This document shows, piece by piece, positions 50,247-59,099 of a stretch of DNA of 64,000 bases. Below the pieces are notes generated by a model. That model made no database searches. It was not told the origin of the DNA and saw only the letters and a program-made list of their open reading frames with translations. The stretch lies in contig JARFIW010001087.1 of the NCBI GenBank assembly GCA_036346225.1, positions 682,001 through 746,000 on the forward strand, written 5' to 3'. A program made the position numbers and the translations under genes. Within the stretch, counting starts at the first letter, position 1. Every line of letters begins with the position of its first letter. Origin of the DNA: Platerodrilus igneus (taxonomy: Eukaryota; Arthropoda; Insecta; Coleoptera; Lycidae).

Positions 50247-53200
50247 GCGACATTTTACCCACACACCTCGTATAAGATGCAGCCATTAGGCCATACAGTA
50301 TTTGGACCGCTTAAAGTATTTTACCACAAAGCTGTAGCAGATTGGGCGACTTCCCCAGGAAACGAAGGAAATCCGGTAACAATTTATGATGTGACTGAAC
50401 TGGCTGGGAGAGCTTATCCCATTTCGTACACTCCAGCAAACATAGTTAAGAAATTTCAAGTAACTTGCCTTATTCCATTAAATAGAGACATTTTCCAAAA
50501 CCATAAATATATACCCTCCACTGTCACTGATCGTCTTGATTTTGATATAACTTAAGACGACCCGGCTACCAGTCAGCCAACAGGTCTACCAATAAATCGC
50601 GTCCTGCTAGCAGAACCAACTTCACCATAGCATTTCACAGAAACTTCATTATTATCGGACTATATTTACTCGCCAATATTCAATCAGCCATGATGATCCA
50701 ATCAGCTAACATCATCTAATCAGTCAACAATACTCCTTCCTGTAGGTCAATCATAGTAACTCCTGAACAAATACGGCATTGCCCAAGACTGAGGCTCGCA
50801 AATTCACTAAGAAATACAGACCTAAAGGAAAGGAAAGTGAAGGATTCTAACAGACACCTTACATGTGATTTTCCAATGCTCCACCTGAAGGTACTATATT
50901 AGCCAGGAAGCGAGTTTTTTTTACCTGGAAAATTTGGAATTTTGCCGAACCCTTGCTGTTACAAGCAAGGTAGGGATCTTTAACGTGCGTGACAATGCTC
51001 ACACATGGGACCTCCATTTTACCTCTCATCCGAACAAGGGTGAACTTTTGTGAAAAATGCTTGCCTAACATTTTTCAAGCGGATCGTGTCGGCAATCGAA
51101 CTCGGAACCTTGGGCGTAGTAGTCACACACATACCACTACGCCACGAAGCCAACTCTAACAGACACCCCAGAAAAAATGAAATAAAATAAAGAAAGAAAC
51201 AAAAACTACAAAAAAAAGCTGATAAAGAAAAGAAAGTAAAGGTTGAATGTGGACAAATGATTAGACTATCACACTATCACAAAATCATGATAATTCCTCA
51301 GAGTGTAACAGTAACTTGCTGTGTGAAATGATCTTACAGATATCTCAGGGGATCCTATAGTCATTGCTCAAGATCTTGAATTTTATTTTAAAACATATGA
51401 ATCGAAAGCTGATTACCATGTTTTAGTAGAATTTCAAGGCAAAGAGAATGTGAAAGTACTACGTTGCTAAAATTGTTGAGGTATAAGACGAAGATGTGTT
51501 CCATGTTGAATATTTGAACAAGTGTCTTGATTCACATAAGTTTAAAACTGAAGCGGATGGAGAAATATTTGAAGTAAATGTTGAAGGTATCAAGTACAAG
51601 CTTCCTGCTACAAATGTTTGTGGTGGAACTGAAAAGCGAGCAAGATAGTTGACGTTTCCCGTATCATTCGCTGGATGTAGTCTTGGATAGACATTTAACC
51701 CTTTGTCCACTGAACGGGTCAAACAAACCGGAACGAGATATTATCGTGTTCTGATATTGATATATAATGCTTCTGAACTCTGTAGCTGCTTGACTTTGTT
51801 TATTTACATGAGTTTTGTAATTTTTTGATGGTGTTCATTTATTACAATGATTGTTTCTTTTATATAAATTTTCCATTGGGAACTACCGTCTGGGTCCATT
51901 GGACCCATAGTAACAAAGTCTATGCGAATGTAGCGATTTCCTGATAGAATCATACAAATTAGGGGATTTTCCGTTGTTGGGATCTTACGAATTAGAAACT
52001 TCTCAATTAGAATCACAACATTTTAGCGACTACCCTGCTGTTTTAGTAACAGCAACGACTATATAGGGTAATCAGTACAATTTGGACTCTTGTAAAATGT
52101 CTAGTGTTTGTGTGTTTATGAAAATAGTTAATCTATTTACTATTTCATTTATTGTATCAGGTAAATAAATTTTATATAATTTAGTTGAGTTTTATTAGTT
52201 CAGTTCAGTTTTCATAGTTAGTTTAGTGTCTAGAATTAAAAACAAATAGATAAGCGAAGATCATCGAAGCCCAAAGAATTGCAAGCTGTCATAAATAAAA
52301 TGAGTGATATTGATTATGACAATGACAGTGAATATATTTCATCGAATGATGATGGAGAAATAGACATTGAAGTTACACATGGTGAGGAAAATTCAGAAAT
52401 AGATAACTGTAATAATTCCTAGTCGTATGAAATTTACGACTATGAAATGAACACCATTAGCGAACCAAATTTAACTTTTACATCCAAGAATCAATATGTA
52501 TGGCTCAAAAATTCTGTCAACCCTCCACAGGGTCGACAAGGTCAACATAAAATTTTGCGGAAAAAATCAGGACTTACAGGATGTGCCTTCCAAGAAGTTG
52601 ATAGAATACGTTTTGCATTTTTAATTTATTTTAGAAGACCGTTTTTGGAAAGTATTATCAAATAGACGAAATCAGAATGATATATAGTCTTTGGAAATAC
52701 ATGGAAGCTACTTGACCAAAACTAATTTCAAAAATTTATTGGAATACTGGTACTTATTGGAGTTTATATATAAAAAACAAAGAGATATTGAAATTGTGGC
52801 GTAACAAAGATGAACGAAAAATTTTCAATGATATTACAAACCACATTAGGTTTCAAAGTATACTTCGTGTGATTAGATTTAATAATGCAACTGCAAAAGG
52901 AAAGAAAAATCTACCGACAAACCATAACCGATTTGCGAGTGTTTTGAAATGTGGAACGATCTCCATAAGATGGATTTAGTACAGTTGGAGTATGGCCGTA
53001 GATGAACAATTGGTAATTTATAGAGGAAGATGTCCATTTCGGAAATATATATCTTCAAAACCAGGAGGATATGGTATCAACTTCTGAGCAATTTGTTACA
53101 GAGTCACGTTATATGTTTGAAAGTTAGAAATTTACGTGAGAATAACGAGGAAAAAAGAAAAAAATTAAAGCAAAAATGTGGTGAAGAGATTGGTAAAAGG

Positions 53201-56200
53201 GATTGAAAACTCTGGACAAAATGTCCTGCACAGTTTTTTTACTGAATATTCATTTGCAAATTATTTACTATAAAAAACTTAATGTTATAGGAACAATTCG
53301 AAAAATAAGTCGGACTTTGTGTTTTCCGAATCCCAAGAACTGTGAAATTCTTTTCATATTATTTGGTATACAAAACGATAAAAAGATAATTTCATACTGC
53401 CTAAAAAGAGGAAAAGTTATGACATTACTTAGAACATTACTTATGACAAGAAAATCGAAAACGGATAAAAAAAAACCAGAAATAATTATGAACTATTACA
53501 AAACTAAAGATGAGGTCAACACCATGGACCAAATGACAAGGACATCCAGTGTGAAAAGGAGGACTAGAGGATGACCACTAAAAGTTTTTTATGATATGAT
53601 CGATATTGGTGTTACGAATTCATACATAGTGTAGTCATCTCTCACTGGAAATTGTGACAAATAGTTGCGAAAATAAAGAAATACTATTATTGAATTGGGA
53701 AAACAGTTTACACAATAAAATTTTGAGGAACCGCAACCAAGCACCAGCACTGCAAATGAACCTCTGAAAAAGAAGAGACGATGTGGCACATGCATAGCTA
53801 AAAAAGATCGAAAACTAAAGCATTATGTTATAAATCTGATCAATATGTGTATGTGGAGGACATTCTGTTAAATTATGTAAAAATTGTTTTGAATAAATAT
53901 ATCTAAAATATACAAAATAAAAATGTTAAAATAAAGAAAACCCTTTGGATCACACATGGGTCCAATAGACCCGAGCGGTAGGTAATGAAACTTTTTTTGT
54001 GGTAAACAAAGGGGTAATAAAAACCTAACGTACAATTTTGTAAGTTCTTACATAATTTTGTGTTGAGTTTGTAATAAATGCATCACATAAGTTGAATTCT
54101 GTTACTTCATAAATACAAAAATATTCAAATTATATTAAAATTAACGTTTTGGCGTACTCCTCCACACTGCCCTTAGGTATCTCATTACACGTCCCTAGAT
54201 ACATCAATATGATGTAATTAAGGACAGGATCCTAGGGTTAAAAAATATTCGTAGGTTGTTCATTTTTAGAATTAGGGCAATACTACAGGTTCTTGTCAAA
54301 GCTAAGATGTTAATCAACTAGCATGTATAGTGAAAATAACAAATAAAAGCATCTATCAAAATTTCAGAAATTAAAACTAAATTTTGTCCTTAGATACGAC
54401 ATCCTCCCGTAGTCTTAACTATGAATACTTACACCTTTTGGAATTTGATATCCACTTATTACCATATCCTTGACAGTAGTTCTAACGTTTCCAATTGTTG
54501 TAGGAGATAATCTTGTAGTTTCTTTAATAACAGCTCTTAAAAATGATGCTTTTGATAGAACCTCTTTAGTAATTGGACTATCTTTGTTAGGCAGCAGCTC
54601 GAGTAATTCTTCACGAAGTGTGTTTTGGGCATTCGGGGTTTTTGCTAAATAGTACATGCATGATCCGGCAATTCTTCCTGTCTAATACATAAAAAATAAT
54701 AAATAAAACTAGTTTACAAAAATTTATAGAGATGCAGCGCCTACAAGCGTAATTAGGCATAATAAATTCAATTATTGGTTTGTATGATATTGCTATTGAA
54801 ATTGTCGATTTACAAAGACTAGTGAAAATTTTATAAGTTGATAGGAAGCAGAACTGATGTAATACAGATACTGAGATATCAAAATCTAACATTGTTAAGC
54901 GTGTAAGACAAGGATGCGCTTTATTACAGTACACATTACAGTACAGTACACTGCTCTAATGCCTTCGTACATCCCTCTGATAGATTTTATCAAGCATTGA
55001 CTTACACCGTGTTCACGCAGAACCTTCCATAATTCACTTCTGATCACAGTCGGGCTTCCAGATCTACAAATGATGCATACACTTTTCGACAATTTGTTGC
55101 ATTGCAAACATCTTATCCACACATCTTCTTCCAGGCATATCTTGTTCTGCGTTCTCTTGCGGACTCTCTCAATCACAATTTTTCTATACACTTTACTGGG
55201 TACACCCAACAGACTTATCTCACAATAATTTTTGCATTCATACTTGCTGTCTTTACCTTTGTGCAAAGGAAAAATCATCGCACTCTTCCAATCTGCGAAC
55301 ACCTTTGCTTGTTCTATACACAATTCTCTCAGTTTACATAATTATTCAATTTGCATCATGGCACCATACTTAAGCATTTCACTTGTTATTCCACCTACAC
55401 CTGCCGCTTTGGCATTCTTCAGAGTTCTCACCGTCTTCCATACTTCATCTACACTACATTCGAACTTTACGCTATTATCTACGTTTTCGTTCAGTACATT
55501 ACTACTCTCTTCATCGTCCACACAGTCAGCTGTATCCTTCTTGCTATCACCATACAGCGTCTTAAAATACTCTTTCCAACAGTTTCTCACGCTCATTTCG
55601 TCCCAAACAATTTCATTTCTACTGTTAACAACGCCATTCACACATATATTTCCACCCTTCCTTATCTTCCTTACCCATTTCCAAAACAAGTTTCTATTCC
55701 CTTCAAAATCACTCTGTATTTTTTCACCCTCCTTCACCCTCAGTTGCGCGTTGCTTACCTTCACTACTTCTTTCACACATTGTCATTTCTCTTTATATAC
55801 TTCTTGAAGTATCTCTCTTAACCCAACATCTTTTTCTGCAATCATTCTCTTATACGCCACTTTCTTTTCCCCAATGACCTTTTTCACCTCATTGCTACAC
55901 CATGCATTTTTATTACATGTACTAATCATTGTCGTTCCACATACTCCCAAAGCACATTTCATGACACTGTTCTTCAAACAATCCCATGCTCCTCCACATC
56001 TTCAGACTTCAGAGCATTTTCCCATTCTTGTTTGCAGTCATACAACTTTCTCTCTAACATAGTAGTGTACTCTCTTTGAGTTGATTCTTCTAACAAGCGT
56101 TCATCTTTCACTTTTGATTGTTTCACATTCTGCTTTCTTCTCCATACCCACTTTCGACTAAGATCATTTCTGGACAAAACCATAAAATGATCGGTCCTGC

Positions 56201-59090
56201 ATTACTCTCGTGTCTCTTACCAGTTGTCATAGACTTTCATCAAACACAACCAAATCAATTATACTTCTCGCATTTCCCCTTTGCCATGTGTAATTGTGTA
56301 TGTTCGTATGTTTATACTATGTGTTGGATATAAACAGTTCTCTTTCCATGCATATACTCACTAACATATCTCTATTTTCGTTTATTCTTGGATCACCAAA
56401 CGGACCTACCACATGTTCAGCATTTTGTCTGTGTACTCCGACTCAACTATTCATATCGCCTAATAGAACCACACGGCCATTTGTTTCGTGTTTGTCTAAT
56501 ACATTTTCCAACTCTTGCCAAAACTGCTTACACTCCCTAGCGTCATTCACCCTAGTATAACATGTTGTGAAACACGAATTAAATTTCTACGACACATAAT
56601 CGATAACAACGGTATTTCACCAGATGAAAAAAAAACTCGAGCAATCGGCAGAATGAGTCTTGTTAAATCAAAAGGGATTTACAACGTTTTTTAGGAATGA
56701 TCATGTATTCATTCCGATTCATTTCCAATTTATCTACAGAAACTAACAGTATAAGAAAACTATTAAGCACAAAAAACGAATTTGTATGGGCTTCTGTTGA
56801 AAACAAACGTTTTAATCACTTAACACATCTTGCTGCTTCTGCAACTACTCTAAGCTACATTGATCTGTCTAAACCTATAATTTTATCAGTAGATGCTAGT
56901 CCATATGGGCTAGGTGAGGTCATACTCCAGGATAATAAACCCATAAAATTTGCTAGCGTTTCCTTAACGTCAGTGCAACAACGCTATAGTATAAACAAAA
57001 CACGAAATTAAAGTGAAAGAATAACAAAAGAAATGAGAAAAAAACAAAGCCCTTTATGCTATATGCAAAATTTGCCTCTATCAAAATAAAAATATAACGA
57101 ACAAATGAATCTCTGCACATGAGGTGCAATTTGTGAACGACATCATACAGAGGGTCTTTCACTTTCTCATTCGGAAGCAGTGACAGACATTGTGATTTAG
57201 TCCGATGAGGAACACGATCAACAGAAAAGTTGTTCCTACCAGTAATTTTTTAGTTTTTTGTTTAGTGTATTTACAATATTTTTTAGGACGATGTTCCTTA
57301 TTATTATTACTTCCTTTATTACATTGTAACAATAGAGAATATCGACGTAATCTTTAAATTACAAAAAAAGAGCCATAAGAATAGTCTGTAAAACATCTTA
57401 ATTTTATAACTGCAATCCATTATTTCAAAAACTTAATGTTCACATACATATCAGTCTTTATTTATGATTCTCTAACACTATTCTATAAATATCGTGCTAA
57501 TTTTCTAATCATTGATTCTATTCATAGTCATAACAACAGGAATGATAAGCTCCTATTATCGTCCTGTGCCTTCTTCTACACGTTTTAAAAGGCCATTCTG
57601 GTACATATTTCCAACAGTATATAATAAGCTACCTACTGCGATCAAATCTTCAGAAACTCCCACATTTTTAAAAAGGTTTTGTTAATCTTGTAACATGAAC
57701 GTTGCTACTACTCCATAGAGGAATTTCTGGCGGATGATTTTGACTAGCACGCTATTGTATATATTGTTGGTATATATGTATTACTTGTACGTTTTAATTT
57801 GTAAATTTAAATATTTTAAATTATAAAGTTTTCATGGGTACAAATAAATAAACAAACTAACATCTTACATGTTGAATAATGGGAAAATAATAATTTTTAT
57901 TAATCACCTTTAATTATTAGTTGGTAAAAATTCTGAATTGGTCCCAATAAATATGAGTTTCACCTAAAGAGATTAGTGCAAAAAAGCCCATCTACCTCAT
58001 TGGCTTTCATCAGAAAATTGCTACTCGAGTGCTTAGCCAAAAGAGCCAATGTGCATTTTTATATTTTCTTAATCTGGATTAGAAATACTTTTTGCAGATT
58101 TTATAAAATTAATTAACTTAAGCCGTAGTATGTAATATCAGGTTAGCCATTCAAAAACCTAAGAAGTAAATTTGTTATAAAATTTCTTTATTATTTAGCA
58201 CCTAAATTTTAAGCAATACATTTTAAAAAGCAAATTGGTTTCTGTGGCAGAACGCAATCGATATGTTTGGAGCGTTAGAAATATAAAGCTGCAAAACACG
58301 GGCATTAGGTAAGCAAAAGTTTAGAAGGCTTTTGAGGTAGAATGGTACAGGCTAATGGTTAAAATTGGCTGGACAGAGACAAAGTTAGTAACAATAGTCT
58401 TACAAAAGATTAAGAAATAGAAGTACTACTAATATAATTAAAACAATAAGTGATGGGATGATAGGTCATGCATTGAGACACGAACGAATAGTTAGGAGAG
58501 TGATAAAAGCGACAAAGGCAAAAATTGTACAAAGAGCATTAGCTCAGGATGGAAAATATCAAAAAATTATTCAAACCAATCTTGGGTTTGTGACTAATGA
58601 AGAAAGAGAGGTGTCCGATATCAAACTATGCCTTAGATAGAGTTGCGTGCATGCACATTGTTAGTTACAATAATTATTGAAAATATTTTTCTATTCATAT
58701 GTTATGCTTACCGTATCTGCTCCAGCAGCAAGAAAATCTAGAGCTGTTGATATAATCAATCTTTCATCAACTTGTAATAGTTGGTATAAAATACTATTCT
58801 TCTTGGTACGTTGGTAGGAGCTTGTCTGCATTCTTTGTTTTGCCTCTTCTATATATCCAACAAACGTACTGAAATACATCTTATCAATATTTAAACCATG
58901 GAAGAACCTTCATATATTTACAAAGTAATGACATCCATTAATTCCACGTAACGTTTCCACATCTTCGTTTTATAAATATTTTTGGTTGAAGTCGTTCTTC
59001 CAATTTTGAAAAATAATTGAAACATTTCAATAATAGTTTCTATAAGTCTTGCTGGCTCGGAATCTTTTGATAAATTTAATTCCAAACAAC
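34509..59090 (-). CDS. Mitochondrial-clan cytochrome P450, last five exons (5' part not found)
   Basis: Five exons in order 58922-59090, 58712-58868, 54433-54681, 34675-34890 and 34509-34622 join into one open frame of about 300 codons ending in TGA. All introns are GT...AG and all phases fit: the 169-bp exon starts with two bases of a split codon and ends TT, the next opens with T, and the last three are phase 0. The order of P450 landmarks is correct: the GCLELN region, an I-helix motif AGAD with its T at the exon junction, ETTR (ExxR of the K helix), PERW, then the heme loop [12 protein letters not shown] with its cysteine ligand. The phrase [15 protein letters not shown] and the [13 protein letters not shown] region resemble arthropod mitochondrial-clan P450s (CYP12/49/301-like), which receive electrons from adrenodoxin in the mitochondrial matrix; the exact family and substrate are not decidable. 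The frame has no stop, so the gene may be functional. The N-terminal half (targeting peptide to helix F) must lie above 59.1 kb. Confidence 0.9.
34675..34890 (-). CDS. P450 exon D (PERW and heme-binding loop)
   Basis: This is a 72-codon, phase 0/0 exon between a ttcacag acceptor and a GTAAAC donor. It contains [11 protein letters not shown] and the heme signature [12 protein letters not shown], followed by the L-helix residues [10 protein letters not shown]. All invariant residues of the heme loop (F, G, R, C, G) are present. Confidence 0.93.
35219..35264. repeat. (TA)n microsatellite (SINE tail)
   Basis: Alternating TA tract that directly follows the minus-strand, shortened tRNA-like head at 35265-35325. 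Confidence 0.95.
35265..35832. repeat. Palindrome with tRNA-like heads at both ends
   Basis: Left arm 35265-35462 and right arm 35604-35832 are near-perfect reverse complements, with a spacer of about 140 bp. The right arm ends in a tRNA-like head, and the left arm carries the same head in inverse with its anticodon arm deleted. The spacer contains a 58-bp segment (tgatcatttgggctt...) repeated directly at about 35875-35930 in the SINE body. Confidence 0.88.
35761..35962 (+). repeat. tRNA-derived SINE of a second family
   Basis: The head (35761-35832) folds as a cloverleaf: 6 of 7 acceptor pairs, D stem GCG/CGC, anticodon stem TGGTT/AACCA with loop ccggcaa, and T arm acagg-ttcaagt-cctgt. The base before the anticodon position is C, not the near-universal U, and about 100 bp of body and an (AT)n tail follow. 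This points to a SINE rather than a tRNA gene. Confidence 0.75.
35929..35960. repeat. (AT)n microsatellite
   Basis: Tail of the SINE at 35761. Confidence 0.95.
35961..38400 (+). other. Gypsy-leader-like region with short tandem repeats
   Basis: No coding similarity. It resembles the leader of gypsy element 1 in opposite orientation: a shared gaacgttc...tttttggtgactttraa segment (38030-38085 versus 27735-27790), a shared acaccctgtata phrase (36822 versus about 29000), and short tandem repeats in a similar position. It is probably a remnant of a related element; no LTR pair was found. Confidence 0.45.
37657..37767. repeat. Short tandem repeats, period about 22 bp
   Basis: Five imperfect units of aagttgcacccgggaaat plus four bases. 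Contiguous units without spacers rule out a CRISPR array. Confidence 0.9.
38401..40440. other. Unassigned P450 intron DNA
   Basis: AT-rich, with no recognisable coding or repeat structure. Two overlapping 60-codon ORFs at 39169-39379 show no family resemblance. Confidence 0.5.
40450..42960 (+). pseudogene. Relic of an uncharacterised multi-domain metazoan protein family (with PIN-like C-terminal domain)
   Basis: One ancestral plus-strand coding sequence can be followed through many frameshifts and stops. N-terminal part: [18 protein letters not shown] (40470), GGLIPQWSG-like, then [17 protein letters not shown] (about 40725). Middle: [17 protein letters not shown] (about 40830), [32 protein letters not shown] and FLYSERDGN; then [28 protein letters not shown] and [11 protein letters not shown] (41370-41570). 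C-terminal part: [19 protein letters not shown] (42200) and, near 42730, [12 protein letters not shown], where an Asp-rich VGDDTDLLVLL-type motif would be expected. I know this layout from repeated, uncharacterised proteins in marine invertebrates and arthropods; the function is unknown. The copy is intronless and antisense to the P450 gene. Confidence 0.7.
42961..46960. other. Unassigned P450 intron DNA
   Basis: No recognisable coding text, tRNA-like structure or long repeat over 4 kb. An 87-codon ORF (45138-45401) has no family resemblance. Confidence 0.5.
46969..47365. mobile_element. Fold-back (inverted-repeat) element with hammerhead-like cores
   Basis: Two arms of about 155-165 bp (46969-47121 and 47199-47365) are reverse complements with few mismatches around a spacer of about 75 bp. 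Each arm carries ctgatgat-hairpin-gaaatacgtatc: at 47281-47307 on the plus strand and 47018-47044 on the minus strand. It encodes no protein and is MITE-like. Confidence 0.85.
47435..48045 (+). pseudogene. Pogo/Tigger-type transposase, N-terminal half
   Basis: A degraded start (MPRT near 47447) leads to a helix-turn-helix region, then [17 protein letters not shown] (about 47665) and a CENP-B-type domain. After a frameshift near 47812 the text continues [27 protein letters not shown] (about 47838-47915) and [10 protein letters not shown] (about 47970). TADE corresponds to the VDET motif holding the first catalytic Asp and Glu. After a stop, [16 protein letters not shown] follows before the sequence is lost at about 48045. 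Confidence 0.85.
48046..48780. other. Unassigned DNA inside the pogo relic
   Basis: No recognisable coding text. It probably belongs to the insertion that replaced the middle of the pogo transposase. Confidence 0.4.
48780..49065 (-). pseudogene. LINE family B 3' fragment, copy 1
   Basis: Minus-strand traces ([11 protein letters not shown], then a SKAFME..CSIY region) correspond to the RT C-terminal tail seen more clearly at 49770-50040 ([10 protein letters not shown] ... [15 protein letters not shown]). Confidence 0.55.
49222..49470. repeat. Direct repeat, copy 1
   Basis: About 250 bp that recurs at 49565-49795. Shared phrases include ggttaagcaacctgcggct and ataatcatcaggtttaag. It is likely the untranslated tail of LINE family B. 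Confidence 0.85.
49565..49795. repeat. Direct repeat, copy 2
   Basis: Second copy of 49222-49470, about 340 bp downstream, with scattered substitutions. Confidence 0.85.
49770..50045 (-). pseudogene. LINE family B 3' fragment, copy 2
   Basis: Minus strand: [17 protein letters not shown], then [17 protein letters not shown], then [19 protein letters not shown]. This is the usual C-terminal end of non-LTR retrotransposon RT proteins. The same family occurs at 58330-58640. Confidence 0.75.
50189..50246 (+). repeat. (TAA)n microsatellite
   Basis: About 19 trinucleotides replace part of the pogo DDE domain, just after the DNHESH motif. Read in frame it gives an Ile run. Confidence 0.97.
50859..51154 (-). 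repeat. tRNA-derived SINE, copy 4, inserted in the pogo relic
   Basis: This is the most complete copy. Read on the minus strand it starts with a tRNA-like head with an A-box-like tggcgtagtgg and a B-box-like gagttcgattgcc, then the shared body and gagcattgg tail. A 13-bp duplication, tctaacagacacc, flanks it at 50846-50858 and 51155-51167. It interrupts the linker of a pogo/Tigger-type transposase (phrase ILTDTPEK after the insertion). Confidence 0.92.
51695..54017 (+). mobile_element. piggyBac-superfamily element, inactive
   Basis: It starts at TTAA (51695-51698) followed by CCCTTTG and ends with CAAAGGG (54007-54013) followed by GTAA, one change from TTAA. These ends are the piggyBac hallmark. 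Subterminal motifs are mirrored inside: tgggtccattggaccca-like at about 51890-51908 and gggtccaatagaccc at about 53958-53973. The total is about 2.3 kb, normal for the family. Confidence 0.88.
52255..53900 (+). pseudogene. piggyBac-type transposase, decayed
   Basis: Acidic N-terminus ([20 protein letters not shown], about 52300); ORF 52447-52665; then across stops [25 protein letters not shown] and [11 protein letters not shown] (52740-52880). The diagnostic [20 protein letters not shown] follows at 52990-53050. Later come [21 protein letters not shown] (to 53574), [15 protein letters not shown], and the cysteine-rich C-terminus [13 protein letters not shown] ... [15 protein letters not shown] ending near 53893. 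The domain order is complete, but stops and indels inactivate it. Confidence 0.9.
54018..54430. other. P450 intron between piggyBac and exon C
   Basis: AT-rich, nothing recognised. It contains the donor side of the 19.5-kb intron. Confidence 0.5.
54433..54681 (-). CDS. P450 exon C (I-helix end to K helix)
   Basis: This is an 83-codon, phase 0/0 exon. It starts [16 protein letters not shown] right after an attag acceptor and contains KETTR (ExxR) and the GYQIPKG beta-strand phrase. It ends at a strong GTAAGT donor. The following intron is about 19.5 kb and is filled with transposons. Confidence 0.9.
54835..54935 (+). other. Possible inverted LINE fragment (RT VRQGCAL motif)
   Basis: On the plus strand, directly beside the broken end of LINE copy 2, the frame reads [26 protein letters not shown] is the RT motif expected immediately after the point where the minus-strand LINE stops, so the downstream part may be inverted. 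Confidence 0.35.
54890..56575 (-). pseudogene. Non-LTR retrotransposon (LINE family A), copy 2
   Basis: On the minus strand it starts in the endonuclease domain: VVLLGDMNS (about 56470), [17 protein letters not shown] (about 56410), [17 protein letters not shown] (about 56280). The linker follows ([34 protein letters not shown], ORFs 56183-55783) and the pre-RT ORF 55776-55342 ([29 protein letters not shown]). RT blocks 0-2 follow: [22 protein letters not shown] (about 55295) and [24 protein letters not shown] (about 55035). It breaks off near 54900. Same family as 11.06-12.94 kb. Confidence 0.9.
56578..57011 (+). pseudogene. Ty3/gypsy RT-end/RNase H fragment
   Basis: [24 protein letters not shown] (about 56580) leads after a stop to an [37 protein letters not shown], then the RNase H start [38 protein letters not shown]. 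This is the RT thumb and RNase H junction of a gypsy element different from those upstream. No LTR is present. Confidence 0.9.
57360..57690 (+). pseudogene. LINE (third family) RT C-terminal fragment
   Basis: Plus-strand text [21 protein letters not shown], then [32 protein letters not shown] and FLKRF matches the C-terminal tail of CR1/Jockey-like RT proteins (KRAIR...CNPLF..L...YN.LP..IK). It is short and interrupted by stops. Confidence 0.7.
57695..58320. other. Unassigned P450 intron DNA
   Basis: AT-rich, with no coding or repeat structure recognised. Confidence 0.5.
58330..58640 (+). pseudogene. LINE family B RT C-terminal fragment
   Basis: [20 protein letters not shown] (about 58332) and [20 protein letters not shown] (58458) match the KLEAFEMW..RR..KISW / GHVLRH phrases at the end of non-LTR RT proteins. 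The element is 5'-truncated and broken by stops. Confidence 0.75.
58712..58868 (-). CDS. P450 exon B (to I helix)
   Basis: The acceptor is atttcag, and the exon opens with the third base of the Phe codon split with exon A. It runs through YIEEAKQRM to [10 protein letters not shown] and ends at ACG before a GTAAGC donor. AGADT plus the first residue of the next exon gives the oxygen-binding threonine motif of the I helix. Confidence 0.87.
58922..59090 (-). CDS. P450 exon A (helix F/G region)
   Basis: The acceptor is ctgtatag at 59091-59098. The exon reads from [10 protein letters not shown] through [13 protein letters not shown] and ends with TT before a GTAAAT donor. The [12 protein letters not shown] pattern is typical of the mid-protein of mitochondrial P450s. 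The exon starts with two bases of a Gly codon, so the missing upstream exon must end with one base (G expected). Confidence 0.85.
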
Positions 59091-59099
59091 CTATACAGA

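Larger units (their letters stand above)
50070..51690 (+). pseudogene. Pogo/Tigger-type transposase, C-terminal half
   Basis: Resumes the DDE domain with [20 protein letters not shown] and DNHESHVSV (second catalytic Asp, about 50140). The (ATA)n microsatellite follows, then [26 protein letters not shown]-like text, [22 protein letters not shown] and STVTDRL (to 50555). Degraded linker text follows, interrupted by SINE copy 4, then ILTDTPEK (51160). The chromo-like tail [14 protein letters not shown] ... [11 protein letters not shown] ... [15 protein letters not shown] runs to about 51650. A piggyBac element begins just after it. Confidence 0.85.

Noticed and set aside
55232..55821. Overlapping plus-strand ORFs of 156-191 codons
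   Set aside because: They are antisense shadows of the RT and pre-RT region of LINE copy 2.
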